A stretch of 64,000 nucleotides of DNA from Klebsormidium nitens (Eukaryota > Streptophyta > Klebsormidiophyceae > Klebsormidiales > Klebsormidiaceae): the NCBI GenBank assembly GCA_000708835.1, contig DF237149.1, forward strand, positions 62,001-126,000, read 5' to 3'. Within the stretch, counting starts at the first letter, position 1. The number at the start of each line of letters is the position of its first letter. Position numbers and translations under genes: made by a program. Positions 1 through 11,202 of this stretch are shown here, one piece after another. The notes under the pieces were generated by a model. It was not told where the DNA came from and did no database searches. It was given only the letters and a program-made list of their open reading frames with translations.

Positions 1-691
1 TAGTGTTATGCGCGTTTCGCGAGGTGCCACGCATTGTCCTGAATGACAAGCCGTTACAACTCGTGTTGGGCCAGGCATTTGAAGAGACCGCTTAGACCGG
101 TCTCGCGTCGCAGTCAAGTGCGATTATGTGTCTTGCCGCGCGACTGCCTGCGGGCAGAATCGTTGAGCTCGGCATTTGCGAGAGCCTCAGCATTTGCCTG
201 CAAAACGCGCCTTATTGAGGCGTTACCGCCAATTTTGACCAGGTTGGACGCGATTTCCGGCATGCAGAAGGTGGTTGCACTATGGGGTTGCCGTTCTTTA
301 CAATGGGAACAATGGAAGCCGAACCTGCTTCGACCGAGACGACCTACGGGCCTGAACCACCATGACATACAAGAGACACGTTTGATGAAATCATCTGATC
401 TTATCGACTGCGTATGAGAAAGGACCCAGAAATCTCGATGCGGACCATGCGAGCTTTTGCACAAGCTTCCTTGAGAGGCGGAAAGCCCCGGACCCTTGAA
501 CGCCGTTACAGACTTGCACACTTCGACAGCAGAGATCCCCCGACCGAACGCAACAAGGGTCTTCTGAGAAGTTGCCGCTCACAGTCTGGCAATGGGAAGC
601 CCGTTTTGGCCATGCGCTTACGGACTTCATACGCGTTACACCACCCTAGTTCTAACTAGAACGGGAGGAATTGTGGACAGCCGACGCCCAC
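1..691. other. Left-edge stretch, probably intron of the PP2C gene
   Basis: No exon could be supported here on either strand. The last PP2C exon seen ends at 692 with a GT donor (minus strand), so this stretch is probably intron. The missing PP2C C-terminus, which should carry the final acidic metal-binding motif (DDITV-like), was searched for on the minus strand and not found. It is either beyond position 1 or lost. The open frames in this stretch have no family resemblance. Confidence 0.4.
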
Positions 692-3600
692 CTTTTTGGG
701 GATCGCGTGCACGATGTCGACCGCCTCCTGGTTGGTGACGTACTCCCACAGACCGCCCGAGGCGAGGATCAGGAACTTGTCCTGAAAACGTAAGCTTGAT
801 GACGTCAGTACCGGAGGTGGCAACATCACAACGAGCAGATCCCAAAGAGAACACCCCTGTGCATCTCAATCAGACACCCCATCAGTGCTCAAAAGACGCG
901 TTCTGTGCCTGTAGATAGCGCCGTTCTCGGTTGCACTTCACCGTCCCCGTAAGCTTTTTCCACCGGAAGGGTCCGTTGGCCAAGTGGGGTTGAGAATAAT
1001 GCGGATGTGATCACTAGGCCGCGAGCTGACGTTACAGGTCCTCATGCCTCTTAGCTTGCTTTGGAGCGCTTCTTCGAAAGTTGCATCGCTTTGCGCCAAC
1101 GGTCAATCACTACAAACTCTTCCTTTACGAAGCTCAATTGGAGAAAGGGCCGACCTTTGCACGCAGGGTATAGATCGCGACGTGTGGAACGGCGGTGATG
1201 AGCGGCGGCGTATAGTGGCCCGGCACGCGGAAACGCGGGAAGAGCGGATTCCGGTTGAAGGCAAGGCTCTTCATGTAACAGTCGCCGAACGCGCGCGTGA
1301 CCTGCGAAGCGAGAAGTCGTAACCGCTTGAGATACCGCAAAAACTTCGAAACTTTGTTCGTTGATGAAACGGCTCGGTGGCGCTTGGCCGCTTCAAATAA
1401 GGAGCGCGCAAGCCTGTTCACGGTCTGGGAAATGGGGGAGCAGTTTTTGAAATGCGAAAACCAGGAGAATATATCTCTGCTCGGAAAGGACACTGAACGA
1501 GGGGCGAAGGGAACGTGACCTTCATGCTTTAAGTGGACGACGATCTCCTCGCTCCTTTCCGGTTTGTCGTGATGGCCATGGCGGCAACAGATCCTCAGAA
1601 CGGAAAGCGCGCAATGGAACGACTAGAAACGGAACTAATCGTTAGTTGAACTGATGACGTGGCAACCCACCTGCAACTTCCCCTTGATCCGGGGCCCGCC
1701 GGGCGTTTCCATCACGAGGTCCGGCGTTCCGGGGTGTTCCGTCAGGTACTTCGCGCGTTCCGCCGGAGCCTTGACGCTGTGGTCCACGCTCAACTGCAGG
1801 ACGCACAAAGCGCTGCGTCTCATCGGTCTGTTTGATTCAAGCAAGCTTCTAAGAGAGGCGCGCAAGGACAAATACGTCACCAACGTGAAGCACAAAAGAT
1901 GCTATTGTAACGAACCAAAATGATGCGTTCTGACGCGCATTCAACTTTTCGTTAAGTGTAGTTCATTGCAAGAAGTCCTCATCCAACGTAGGCCGTCATT
2001 GCGGGTGCTTTGTATGGAAGCCCGGCACGTCTGCTCCCGTGATACTCATAGAACGTCATGAATAGGCAAAGAAACTCAGCCGAGGATGATAAAGAGTAAG
2101 GTCAAACGTAGTCGCATCCGCCCTAACCTGGACCGCAATCAATGGCGCGCCGTCGCATGGAACCAGTAAACCGCGCGGATGTCGCCGCAGTTGGCGACGA
2201 AGAGCGCGCCATCGGTTAGAAACCCGACGACCCTCGTCTTTTAAAAAAAAGCCCCAACCCAAGTCTCGTCAAGCGTTAACGTGGACCGCGATAGGTCCGC
2301 TCTCGTCCAAACTCCCAAGACCGCGCGGCATTTGCCGCAGTTCGGCGACGTAGAGTTACGGCGCGCCGTCCAACGCAGTCGAACAACCAGTCTGAAGCCT
2401 CAGAGCAAACTGCAAACCAAGCCTGGTCAAGCGCTAACCTGGACCGCAACGGGCGCGCCGTCGTCCAAAACCCCTAAAACTGCGCGGCTGTCGCCGCAAT
2501 TGGCCACGTAGAGCGCGCCGTCGGTGACGAGCGCGACGACCGCGGCCGCGCCGACGCACGCCAGGTGCGGCGCGTTCTCGAACTCCTCCGTAACTAGGGT
2601 GGCGAACTGCTCCTCCGTGTCCTGCAGGCATAACCAAATTCATAAGCAATGACAGCAGTACGGTCGCGCCGAAACTCCTCCGTAACTAGGGTGGCAAACT
2701 GCTCCTCCGTATCCTGCAGCCACGGGCGATTGAGAAGTGATATAAGCGATGACTAAGAATGACGTCGCATTCGACATCTTTCAGGTGGGAAAATGCCCTT
2801 TTGAAACTCGGCGGCCATAAGCGGGTGGGGTCAGCCGAGTCCTATGCAGAAACATACCATAGTGAAATCAAAAAGAATTCTGTGCCGAGGTGCTCTCGAT
2901 ATGCTGCAGCTATAAGCAGGCGCCAAAAGCTGAACGCCGGTTTTGAAGGAGAGTGGCAAACGGGTTCTCTAATGGTCCACAAAGACGAATTGCAATAATC
3001 ATTTCTCTTTCATTTCTGATTTAGCCTTACGATATCCGGAAAGCTCGTGCTGCGGAACGGAGGGAAGGACCTTATCCAAAATGCCGCGTATGGAAAATCA
3101 TCAACGGACCCTGACTGGCCTTTAACGTATCAATGTATTCTAAAGGCGCCCGTCGGGCATGCTAATAAATACGAGCTAGTGTTCTTTAACACGTATTCAC
3201 TTCCTTTCAACCGACTTACCTCAAACGCTTGCAGAATCGCAGCCCCCGACACCCCGTTCCCGGCGACCATGGCCCTCTGCAAATTCCTGAACAAGGTCGC
3301 CTCCACAAACGTCGCGGCCTCGGAGCCCCCGTGACCGTCGTAAACCCCCATGAAGACGCCGCTGTTGCTCGCTTCCACCTGCAGGGGGACGGGTTATGGA
3401 CCGCGCTTATCAGAAAAAGGCGGCCGCTTATAAGGCTTGGATAGAAGGAACTGTTATTGCTCGCTTCCACCTGCAGGGGGATGGCTTTTAAGTCGCTCAT
3501 ATGAAAACAAGGTCGCTGCTTATATGGTCTGCAAAGATGTGAGGGCTTTCGGGGTACGCTATTGTTCGCTTGTACCTGCACGGGAACAGCTTATGTATAG

Positions 3601-4366
3601 CTGTTGCCAAACGGCGGCTACCTATGACTTTTACACGAGAATGGAGGAGCCTTGAAAACGCCCGCTCTGGCATGTGAGGTGCCACTTCGTTTTGTGCTGC
3701 CACAACTACGAAAAGGCTGCAAAGTGCTTTTGGCACGACGAGACGGGGAGTCTCGAGTTTTGTCAAGAACTGATGGCTGGTAACGACGCCCGTATTAAGT
3801 AGAGGAGGTATGAGGGACTGCACTCGATCATAAAACACCGCTGCTTTTCTTCCACCTAGGAGAACTCAAGAAAGAACACTCGTATCATACTCAAAGGCAG
3901 ACTTTAACGGAGCGTCATTGGGCTTAAGAACACGGGCGAACTTTGTAAGCGGGGCTCAAGACATTCTTATGAGCTTGCAGATTGCCTTTAATGATCCCTC
4001 CTCGTTTCGGGAAGTTTGACCGACTGATTTTGTAAGCAGAATCGTAAGCGCTTCCCTGCCGGTACAAGCCAACAGGAAGCAGAAGTATTGGAATGCTAGA
4101 ACCTTCAGGACCTCGAAAGCGCAGAAACTGAAGCGAAAACCCGAAACGATGACTGGAATCGATGCGCGAAACGATAACCCGAACAGATAACCCAAAAACG
4201 AGTAAGATATACGCACCTGTGACGTGTCCTCCATGACGTAGTTGGCCTCGTACATCGCAAAGCTGAAGTCGCCGTAGCTCGTCTTCTTCAGCTTCTCCTG
4301 CCACATGCCGCCGCGGTCGCGCTGGGCCTTGAGCCTCAGGCTGGCGCAGTCGGTCGGGACAGCACT
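692..4366 (-). CDS. Protein phosphatase 2C (plant group-D-like), 3' incomplete; probably the C-terminal half of an AMT-PP2C fusion
   Basis: Ser/Thr phosphatase domain of the PPM family in six phase-0 exons: 4217-4366, 3220-3378, 2439-2621, 1671-1793, 1155-1301 and 692-781 (284 codons). Motifs in order: YEANYVMEDTSQ (first acidic metal motif, E and D kept), GVYDGHGG, LYVANCGDSRAVL, KGKLQ-VTRAFGD, FRVP and LILASGGLWEYVTNQEAVDIV. The order and spacing match plant clade-D PP2Cs, which act at the plasma membrane in land plants. Two oddities. The usual ASDGLW metal-binding Asp is Gly here (codon GGC near 753-755), so the enzyme may be impaired. The C-terminal exon with the last Asp is missing from the window. 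A Met exists in the first exon (GGMWQEK, about 4304), but the exon is open upstream from its acceptor at 4366 and continues the AMT frame across a 275 bp intron. A separate PP2C gene starting at that Met is the alternative. Confidence 0.85.
2110..2719. repeat. Tandem exon-edge copies around PP2C exon 2439-2621
   Basis: Both edges of one exon are duplicated into the flanking introns. The 3' edge with its donor (2439-2513) recurs as decayed copies at about 2281-2355 and 2110-2240. The 5' edge with its acceptor (about 2581-2625) recurs at 2673-2719, with only a few mismatches over about 47 bp. Confidence 0.85.
3366..3590. repeat. Tandem acceptor copies upstream of PP2C exon 3220-3378
   Basis: The acceptor plus first exon codons (core TCGCTTCCACCTGCAGGGGG on the plus strand, near 3369-3388) recurs at 3456-3484 and, more decayed, at 3560-3588. 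The spacing is close to 95-105 bp. Confidence 0.8.
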
Positions 4367-4641
4367 CTGCAGGAGCGACCGGGCGATACTATGATTGTTT
4401 AGTTTCCTTGTTATTCTTTCTCTCAATCTGCATGACCGCGTATGCCAATTTTTCAGCAGATTGAGAACAACATGGACAGTTTTCTCACTCGACTTAACGG
4501 GGACAGAGAGCATTCCAAAGACCTGTCCACGTTATGTCCTTTCCAATCTGAGAAGTGGAAAGTCAGCAGAGACTCAGGGTGAGCAGAAAATGGAGTGGGG
4601 GGATGATTATCAACGAAGAATGAAAGAGACAGAAAGCGTAC

Positions 4642-7600
4642 CGCGATACGTCGTTTCAGGCTCGAGAACTGGAACCCGGGCGCCACGTGTGGGGTCGGGT
4701 TGACGAAGACTCCCTTCAACCGGTCGCTCTGGCCCAGCGGTTCAGCCGCCCCGTGGAGCGCAACGTCCAAACCGATCTGGTTAAGGAGCAGAAACGGTGT
4801 TGGTCAAGCTTGTTAAGGATGGGTTAAGTCACCCTCGACCGGTCGGTTCCGCCGCCCGTGGAGCGCAACGTCCAAACCGATCTAGCTAAGGAGCAGAAAG
4901 GGCGTTAACCAATTTTGTTCAAGATAGGTTAAGCTTCTGTCTACGGTCCGTCCCGCTGCCTCGTGCAGCCTGTCAAGCCCAATCTGGTTAAGTAGCACAA
5001 ATGGCGTTAACCAAGCTTGCTAAGATGGGCTGAAAATCTTCTTATTGGTCGATTTCGCTGCTCCGTGCAGCGATACATTGAACGCGAGTTGATCGAAAGT
5101 AGAAAGTCCTTTAACCAAGCATGTGAATGACGGGTCAATCCTCTGCTTCATGCAGCGAGAGATTAAAACCAATTCGACTGAAAATTTCTTTAACGAAAGA
5201 GGTTGATGCCGTACCAGATTGGTCTTGACGTTGCGTGATTCAACAAGGGTTCTACGTCATGGTTAAGAAGCTCAAAAGAAGGTTAACCACAACAACATCT
5301 ATTTCGGTAAGCTGCAGGACAAGTGGCAACAGCACGACGGGAAAGACCGTCTCTGCCTCAGCTTCCTTCTTTTCCTGTCATTCTTTAGGACAATGACCTG
5401 AGACCACACAAAGAGAACAACTAGATCGAGCTACTGACCTCTTCTTCGTGCCTCGGCACTCTCAGCCGCCCAAAATACCTGAGTGTCCCGAACAGCGTCA
5501 GGGTTATGGCGCCAACCCACGCGTATACCAATAAAAGCGCCAGGATTTGTACGCCCAGTAAGTGCCCGCTGCCCCCGTAGAAAACGCCCACGTCGCGCGG
5601 GTTTTCGATGCCGTAGGTCGACCGGATTCCGTCCGCTGTGGCGAAGAGTCCGGCGGAAAGTCCGCCCCAGGTGCCGCACGCCAGATGCACGGCGACGGAG
5701 TGCACTGGATCGTCGATCTCCAGGAATGCCTGCACGAGCATTTGACACGTGTCGATCAAAGGCGAGGCCCGTGAAGCAGACCACAAGTGCTGAGATATCG
5801 GTGTCAGACGCATGTGACCATTTTCTGCTTGCTTTGAAAATCCTAGAATGGGCAACGGAACCGGAAAGCTGGGCGAACTTGGAGCCTGAGCCACACCTTG
5901 TCGGTCGCCTCAACCCCGACCACTACATCGGTCAGAAGGCGACCATGACGCGAAGTGTGCAGCTTTGAAGTCGCCGAGAAGCGTACATAACGACAGCTTT
6001 GATTCTTGGAGTACCCTTTTGTGTCTCGTTGAGCGCCAGAACGGCTCTTCCAAGCGTGTCCTCGGAGCTGGACAAAGCAAAATGGATTATCTACATCGCA
6101 AAAACTGCTGAAGCCCCTCCACTTAGGAGCAACGTCTTAGCAATGCTTGTCAACTCGCCTCTGCCAGTTCCTGTTTCAAAGCGCGCAGGTCACTCGAGGG
6201 CGCTTCTTTCCACTCGAACCGTTGAAGCTTGGAAAAGCTTTTTGGATACGTGCTTACCTAAGAGGCCCCCTTGATAAACAGACTACGTGGTTCGTGTTGC
6301 GAAGACAAAAGCAAACAGAATCCTACCGAAACTTGCTGAAAGCCGACGAAGAAAGCGGAGTACGAACCATAAGGCGCACTCCCCGCAGGTAGATCGCCGA
6401 TTCACCATCCCGCTCAATTGAAGGAAGTTTCAAGGAAGAGTCGAGGACGTGTCGAGGCAAATTAAGAGGCGGATCCGTTTGAGGGCGGCAATAAGGAAAA
6501 TAAACCGGATCCAAACCGGGATTAAGAATGACGTCAAAATCAGACCACAAACCATACGGCGGACGCCCCTTCGGTAGATCGCCCCAGCCACCATCCCAAT
6601 CAACTTGAGGAAATATCAAAGAAGAGTCAAGGAGGTGTTGAGGCAAGATAAGAGCATAACCCTAACCCTAAAAAGTGCCAAAACACACAAAAGCGGACCG
6701 AAATCCGGGTTAAGATTTGAAAAACGAACCATGAGGCGGACGCCCCCCAGGTAGATCGCCCCGGCCACCATTCCAATCACGCACGCCGCCCAGCTGTCAG
6801 TCACGGAGCTAGTAGCGCAGGCCGCCACGCACCCCCCCAGAACGGCGTTGAAGAGATGGTCGGGGGGGGATCCCCCTCGCCGCGTCGTCATGAAGTAAGC
6901 GGTGCAGCCGGCGAAAGCGGCGCAGAGCGTGGTGTTGGAGCAGACGCGCGCGAGCTGTTCGTACCACACCTGGGGGGGATGCGCGCGAGCTTACGTCAGC
7001 ATAGAGGCGTTAGTGCGTCAGCAATCTCCGTGAGTTTCGGAGGCAGCTGCAGCTTCTTTTCAAGAGTACGTAAGGACGAGACAAAATGCGTACGAAAAGG
7101 AGCCGAAATGATGACACAAATGAGGAGGGAGGTGGGACCATAAGCAGAATGCTGACAAGACGCGGAGCGTAGATGAAGGGGAAGGAAAGGAAACATATCG
7201 ATCGTAACGGTGATACTCTGAGATTTTGACAGCAAACTAGGGGGGAAGAGAAGCAAAACCTCTGCCAGCTTGTGGACGAAGAGAGACCTAAGAGCGAACA
7301 GGAACCGCCCTCCGGAATGTTGGGTCATGCTGGCTGTTCAGCGAGTAGCATAAGAAGCCCCTGAAAATATATGTTGCAAACATGTTGCAAAGATGTTGCG
7401 CAGTCTGTGAGCAAATGAGTCGGACAAAGCCTCGGGGAAGACGGACGATCAGATTGAAGGATGACTTTATAGGAATTTGAAAAGCTGTCGTTCATTAAAG
7501 AATTGCCCGGAGAGGCGGTCGCAAGTCTCGGCAGGGACGAGGACAATTTTGTGAAAGGTAGAGAACCCTTGAGCGTCTGATTGCGTGCTTCAGAGCGAAG

Positions 7601-10600
7601 TCGTGGTTTTCCTTGAGTGCGCTTGAACCAAGAGCCAGCGTTTGAGCAGGATTCTCAGGGATCCGCAAATTCCTTTCGAACAGAAACCCTACTTGGATTC
7701 GATGCAAGCCTGGAGCCGACTCGCAGATCTTAAGCTCTGTGAGTCGGTTGAACGTAGATAGGTTCGGAAACCTAAGTTTCAACAACCGGCTGGTCTTCAG
7801 CAGACTCGGCCGCAAGTGGCGATAGCTTACAATGATGTCGAGGGACCCAAGATCTACGCTCCCTGCGTTGAAGCCGTAGAATCCGGCCCACAAGATGAGC
7901 GTTCCGGCGGCCACGAAGGAAACGGAGTTGGGCTTGAATGGAACGGGCCGGCCCTCGATGTCATACCGCCCGATGCGGGGGCCGACCATCCATGCGGCGA
8001 CCAATGAGGCGACGCCACCTGGCCGGCATCGGAGAGAGCTTCAGCGTGAGGAGGTAGGTAGAACTGTGGGATGCTTCATTTTCATTGAAACGAGTTGATT
8101 TGTAGAGTACACGAAGCGTTCGCTTCCTTGTGAGAAAGAACTTGGAGGGCGTTCGACAGCCAGCTTTGGCTTCGTCGTCGTTAAGACGTTGTGTTTGAGC
8201 CGTTATGGGCACCATTTGGCTCTGACTCCGGTGCAGGTGACAGTTACTTCAACGCACTTCCACAGGAATCTCAACGGCCGGCTATCCAAGAAGCTCGTCT
8301 GCATACGTCTGCCTTGAGTTACTTCTTTTCGCCTTACGTTGGATCCAGCCAGCAAGCTGCATCAAACGTCCCACAGATTAACGTCGACACGTGTCCCTTA
8401 CCAGTAACATGTACGACTAGCGAACCGGCGTTGTCGAGGACGCCATCCGTGCCCAGGAATGCGGTTTCCCTAACCCGCGCGCCCATTAACCCTGTGCCTG
8501 CCCAGATGAAGTGCGCAATCATTGGGTACATGAACCCGCTGTGTACGACCACGTACAGAAGGTACGCTTTGAGGCGAAACCGCTCGGCGACCGCTCCCGA
8601 GGTTATGGTAACCGAGGTCGCGGCGAAGGTGTACTGGAAGAAGAAGTTGACCTGGGAGAGGAAAGTTGAGAATTTGATGCTAAGATTCGTCATCTTAGAA
8701 TCTGAAAAGAGGAGGGTTTGTGGATCTGGTTATGGTAAGCGACGTCGCGGCGAAGGTGTACTGGAAGAAGAAGTTGACCTGGAGAGAAACTTGAGGTTTG
8801 AGGGCTTCGCTTTGTCATCTTAGAATCTCAAAAGAGGAGGGTTTGTGGATCTGGTTATGGTAACCGAGGTCGCGGCTCAAGTAGACTGGAAAGAAGAAGT
8901 TGACCTGGAGAGGGGAAAGTATTAGAGCTTTGTGATCTTACGATACTGTGAAGTCAAGACGAGCTTAGCTTTCCATCTTAGTTTGATGACCCGCATTGCG
9001 GCAGACAATTGTGCGAAGAAGACCTGACATGGAAGCCGCCGGTGATCCCTGAAGAGACTCGCGAATCGCCCAAAACGGCAGCGAGTTTACTGAGAAAAGA
9101 ATCACACTTGGAAGAGGTAGCTGCTACAGCTTTCTGCGGGAGTCAGACAACGGTGATCGCTCAAACGACTCACGTATGGGTCTTCGTAATTGCTGAATCT
9201 TGCAAAGAACAGCCATGAGTTGAAAGAACCAAGCTCTGCACGTAGTGCAGAAGAGGCAACGAGCAGAAATACTGAGAGGGGGAGCAACCTACCTGATTGC
9301 CTTCGTTGAACAAGGCAATCGATTGCGACTCGTTTCGCCACCCGATGACCGACGAACCCTCGCCAAAGCCAAGGGCCCAACCAAAGGTCCAAAAAGCGGC
9401 CGCACAGAAACATGCGTCCATCACATTTTTGACCTGCAAGCGGAGTTGCAGTGTTCGTGCAATGGCATGTCTGGGTGAAAGTGTCAAGGTGCGGTTTGCG
9501 AGCATAGCGTCTCAAATCGCTAGCAAGAGGAAGGTTTGTGACGTACAGAGCACTGATTGAAAGCCTTAGACCCTTAGGAAGCAAACAAGTGGGCGTCTAC
9601 GTAGGTGTTCCAACTATTAGCAAACGCTCGGTAGATTGGGCAGAATCAGTCCGGCAATGCTAGCTTGCACAAAGAGCAGCTTGCACTAAGATAAGCACCC
9701 GAAAGACGGGTGAAATTAGATTGGGGGTAGGGTGGGTGCGGGCACGGAGCGCACGATTTCTTTGATCAGGGCTTGAAGTTTGGTGCCCGAGAGCTGGTGT
9801 CTTAGTGCAAGCGGCTTTTAGTGCAAGCAAGCGTTGCCCGTATGGCAGAATCCTTCCATTCTCACAAAGAGGGGCAAAATTTTGAACAGTTCGTTTTCTT
9901 CATGTGAAGGGGCAGCCGTGGTTGGGCGTACGAACTCTTCATTGCAAAGTGACACTCGCAAATTTGCGTCCTGACAATCATCATCGCACTTCCTGGAGTG
10001 ATACAAGAATGACCAAGCAAAGTGATAAGATTCACTTTGCAAGAGGCTGCAATTTGCCAGTTTATGGAGATGTGGAGAAACCTTGGAGCTCGCTTACCAT
10101 GATGTTCTGTGTGTTCTTTGCCCTGACTGATCCAGCTTCAACCAGGGCAAATCCCACCTGCACGCACCAGAACCAAAATTTGCTAAATGCTAAGCGTCAG
10201 GAAAAAATGGGGCAGTCGTGACAGTTTTAAAAGTCCTCTATCTGATTGTAGTGATACTGGAGTACCTCTGCTTTGAAGCTGAAACGCCAAGCTTCTCGAT
10301 TACCCTAAACCAGAAGAGAGAGATTTATTATTGAAGAGGCGGCCACAAAGCTGACACCTGTCAGCAGTTAGTGCACGTGCTTAGCTTGTCAAGCCCCCAC
10401 CTTGGCAGACAACTAGATGAAATGCTGACATTAGGGAGGCGCAAGCTTTCTCTTGAGGTAATTATGTGACTTACACTTTACTGCTTTTCTTGGTGGCTCC
10501 TTCTTTTCTGGAGTGGTTTGATTATAGCTTTCTCTCACCAACATGGGTATTTAGTCACAACAATGTCGACGTAGGATTCTCCTACGGCAATCTCTTGCCG

Positions 10601-11202
10601 TACCACCTCGATTGGTTGAAGGTGTGCCCTTTTATTCAGAACTTCCTCAAGAGATATATATGTGCTGGTTTTTCTGAAGGTACCCAAATGCACTTTCTCT
10701 GGGCTTCCAGCTACTGGCCTCAGCCCGAGGTCTGACTCAACAGTTTGTGCAGTGCACAAAGGCACAGACCAGCTTGACCCCTCACACAATGACACCCAAC
10801 TCATCAACGCGTTGCTGACAGCTGTCCAATATCAGTCAAAAGCACAGCTCTCGGGGGATGTGCCAATTGCAGCCACCTTATGTGAACCTCAGCGAGAATG
10901 TGGGCCGCTGGGCGTCAAAGTCAGCAAAGTCACTCAGACAAGTCACTCACAGTCGCTGCTTAAACTCAAAATATCATAAGATGGTGCAAGCAAGGACACC
11001 ATGACCAGCCCGCAGAGCATTCCCAAACAACAGATTTCTGGACAATCAACCTGTTTGTGCGGTTTACCTGCATGAAGAACACAATGGTGGCCGCCTGCAG
11101 CCGCCAGATGGCAGCGTCTGTGTGGGCGGAGACAGACGCTTCGTGCTGAAGCGTTGCATTCAATGCCGCGCCCAGCTGGTCCAACTCAGTCATGCTCGCC
11201 AT
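4642..11202 (-). CDS. AMT1: Ammonium transporter, AMT1/Amt type, possibly fused to the downstream PP2C
   Basis: Plasma-membrane ammonium channel/transporter of the Amt/Mep/Rh family. Eight exons: 11068-11202, 10098-10157, 9293-9433, 8402-8651, 7831-8018, 6730-6969, 5439-5729 and 4642-4776, giving 480 codons. The start is ATG at 11202, with a second ATG three codons on. Motifs: FALVEAGSVRAKN and NVMDACFC in the early helices; MYPMIAHFIW with the first pore His; LDNAGSLVVHVTGG; VGPRIGR; DDPVHSVAVHLACGTWGG with the second pore His; and the cytosolic activation motif EEE-IGLDVALHG. The residue matching the regulatory Thr of plant AMT1 C-tails (T460 in Arabidopsis AMT1;1) is Ala here. Splice phases fit throughout (exon 4 ends in phase 1, the rest in phase 0). 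There is no stop before the donor at 4642/4641, and the next acceptor opens the PP2C exon in the same phase. Reading through that intron instead would add about 60 unrelated residues before a stop at 4453. Confidence 0.9.
4735..5240. repeat. Decaying array of AMT last-exon start copies, plus one inverted copy
   Basis: The acceptor and first codons of the AMT C-terminal exon (at 4776) are followed, inside the intron, by copies near 4845-4895, 4948-4990, 5050-5095 and 5147-5170. The spacing is about 100 bp and divergence rises with distance. Near 5212-5240 the same exon start appears in the opposite orientation, so intron RNA could pair with the exon edge. Confidence 0.8.
6367..6790. repeat. 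Tandem copies of the AMT exon 6 3' edge and donor
   Basis: The real exon edge is at 6730-6785. Intron copies lie at about 6548-6610 and 6367-6430 (period about 180 bp). Each translates to a variant of the YLGGVRLMV exon end followed by a donor-like site. A two-unit plant-type telomere-like motif (CCCTAACCCTAAA) lies between copies, near 6659-6671. Confidence 0.85.
8601..8914. repeat. Three tandem copies of the AMT exon 4 5' edge with acceptor
   Basis: The unit of about 127 bp (8601-8727) contains the exon start, the acceptor and downstream intron. Copies are at 8731-8786 onwards and 8853-8914. They are still very similar, so this is a young duplication. Confidence 0.9.
9663..9828. mobile_element. 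MITE-like element with doubled terminal repeats (copy A), in AMT intron 2
   Basis: The left end carries GCTTGCAC twice (9663 and 9678), the second as GCTTGCACTAAGA. The right end carries the inverse twice (TCTTAGTGCAAGC at 9800, TTTTAGTGCAAGC at 9816). The core shares motifs with the element at 52415-52600 (TAAGATA-GCACCCG, GACGGGTG, TAGGGTGGGT). It has no coding capacity, so it is probably a non-autonomous DNA element. I could not define a target-site duplication. Confidence 0.55.

Noticed and set aside
6659-6671. Telomere-like CCCTAA units
   Set aside because: Only two units, inside an intron; too short to indicate an interstitial telomere.
8191-8823. Plus-strand open frame of 210 codons
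   Set aside because: Antisense to AMT exon 4 and its tandem copies; the transmembrane motifs are on the minus strand.
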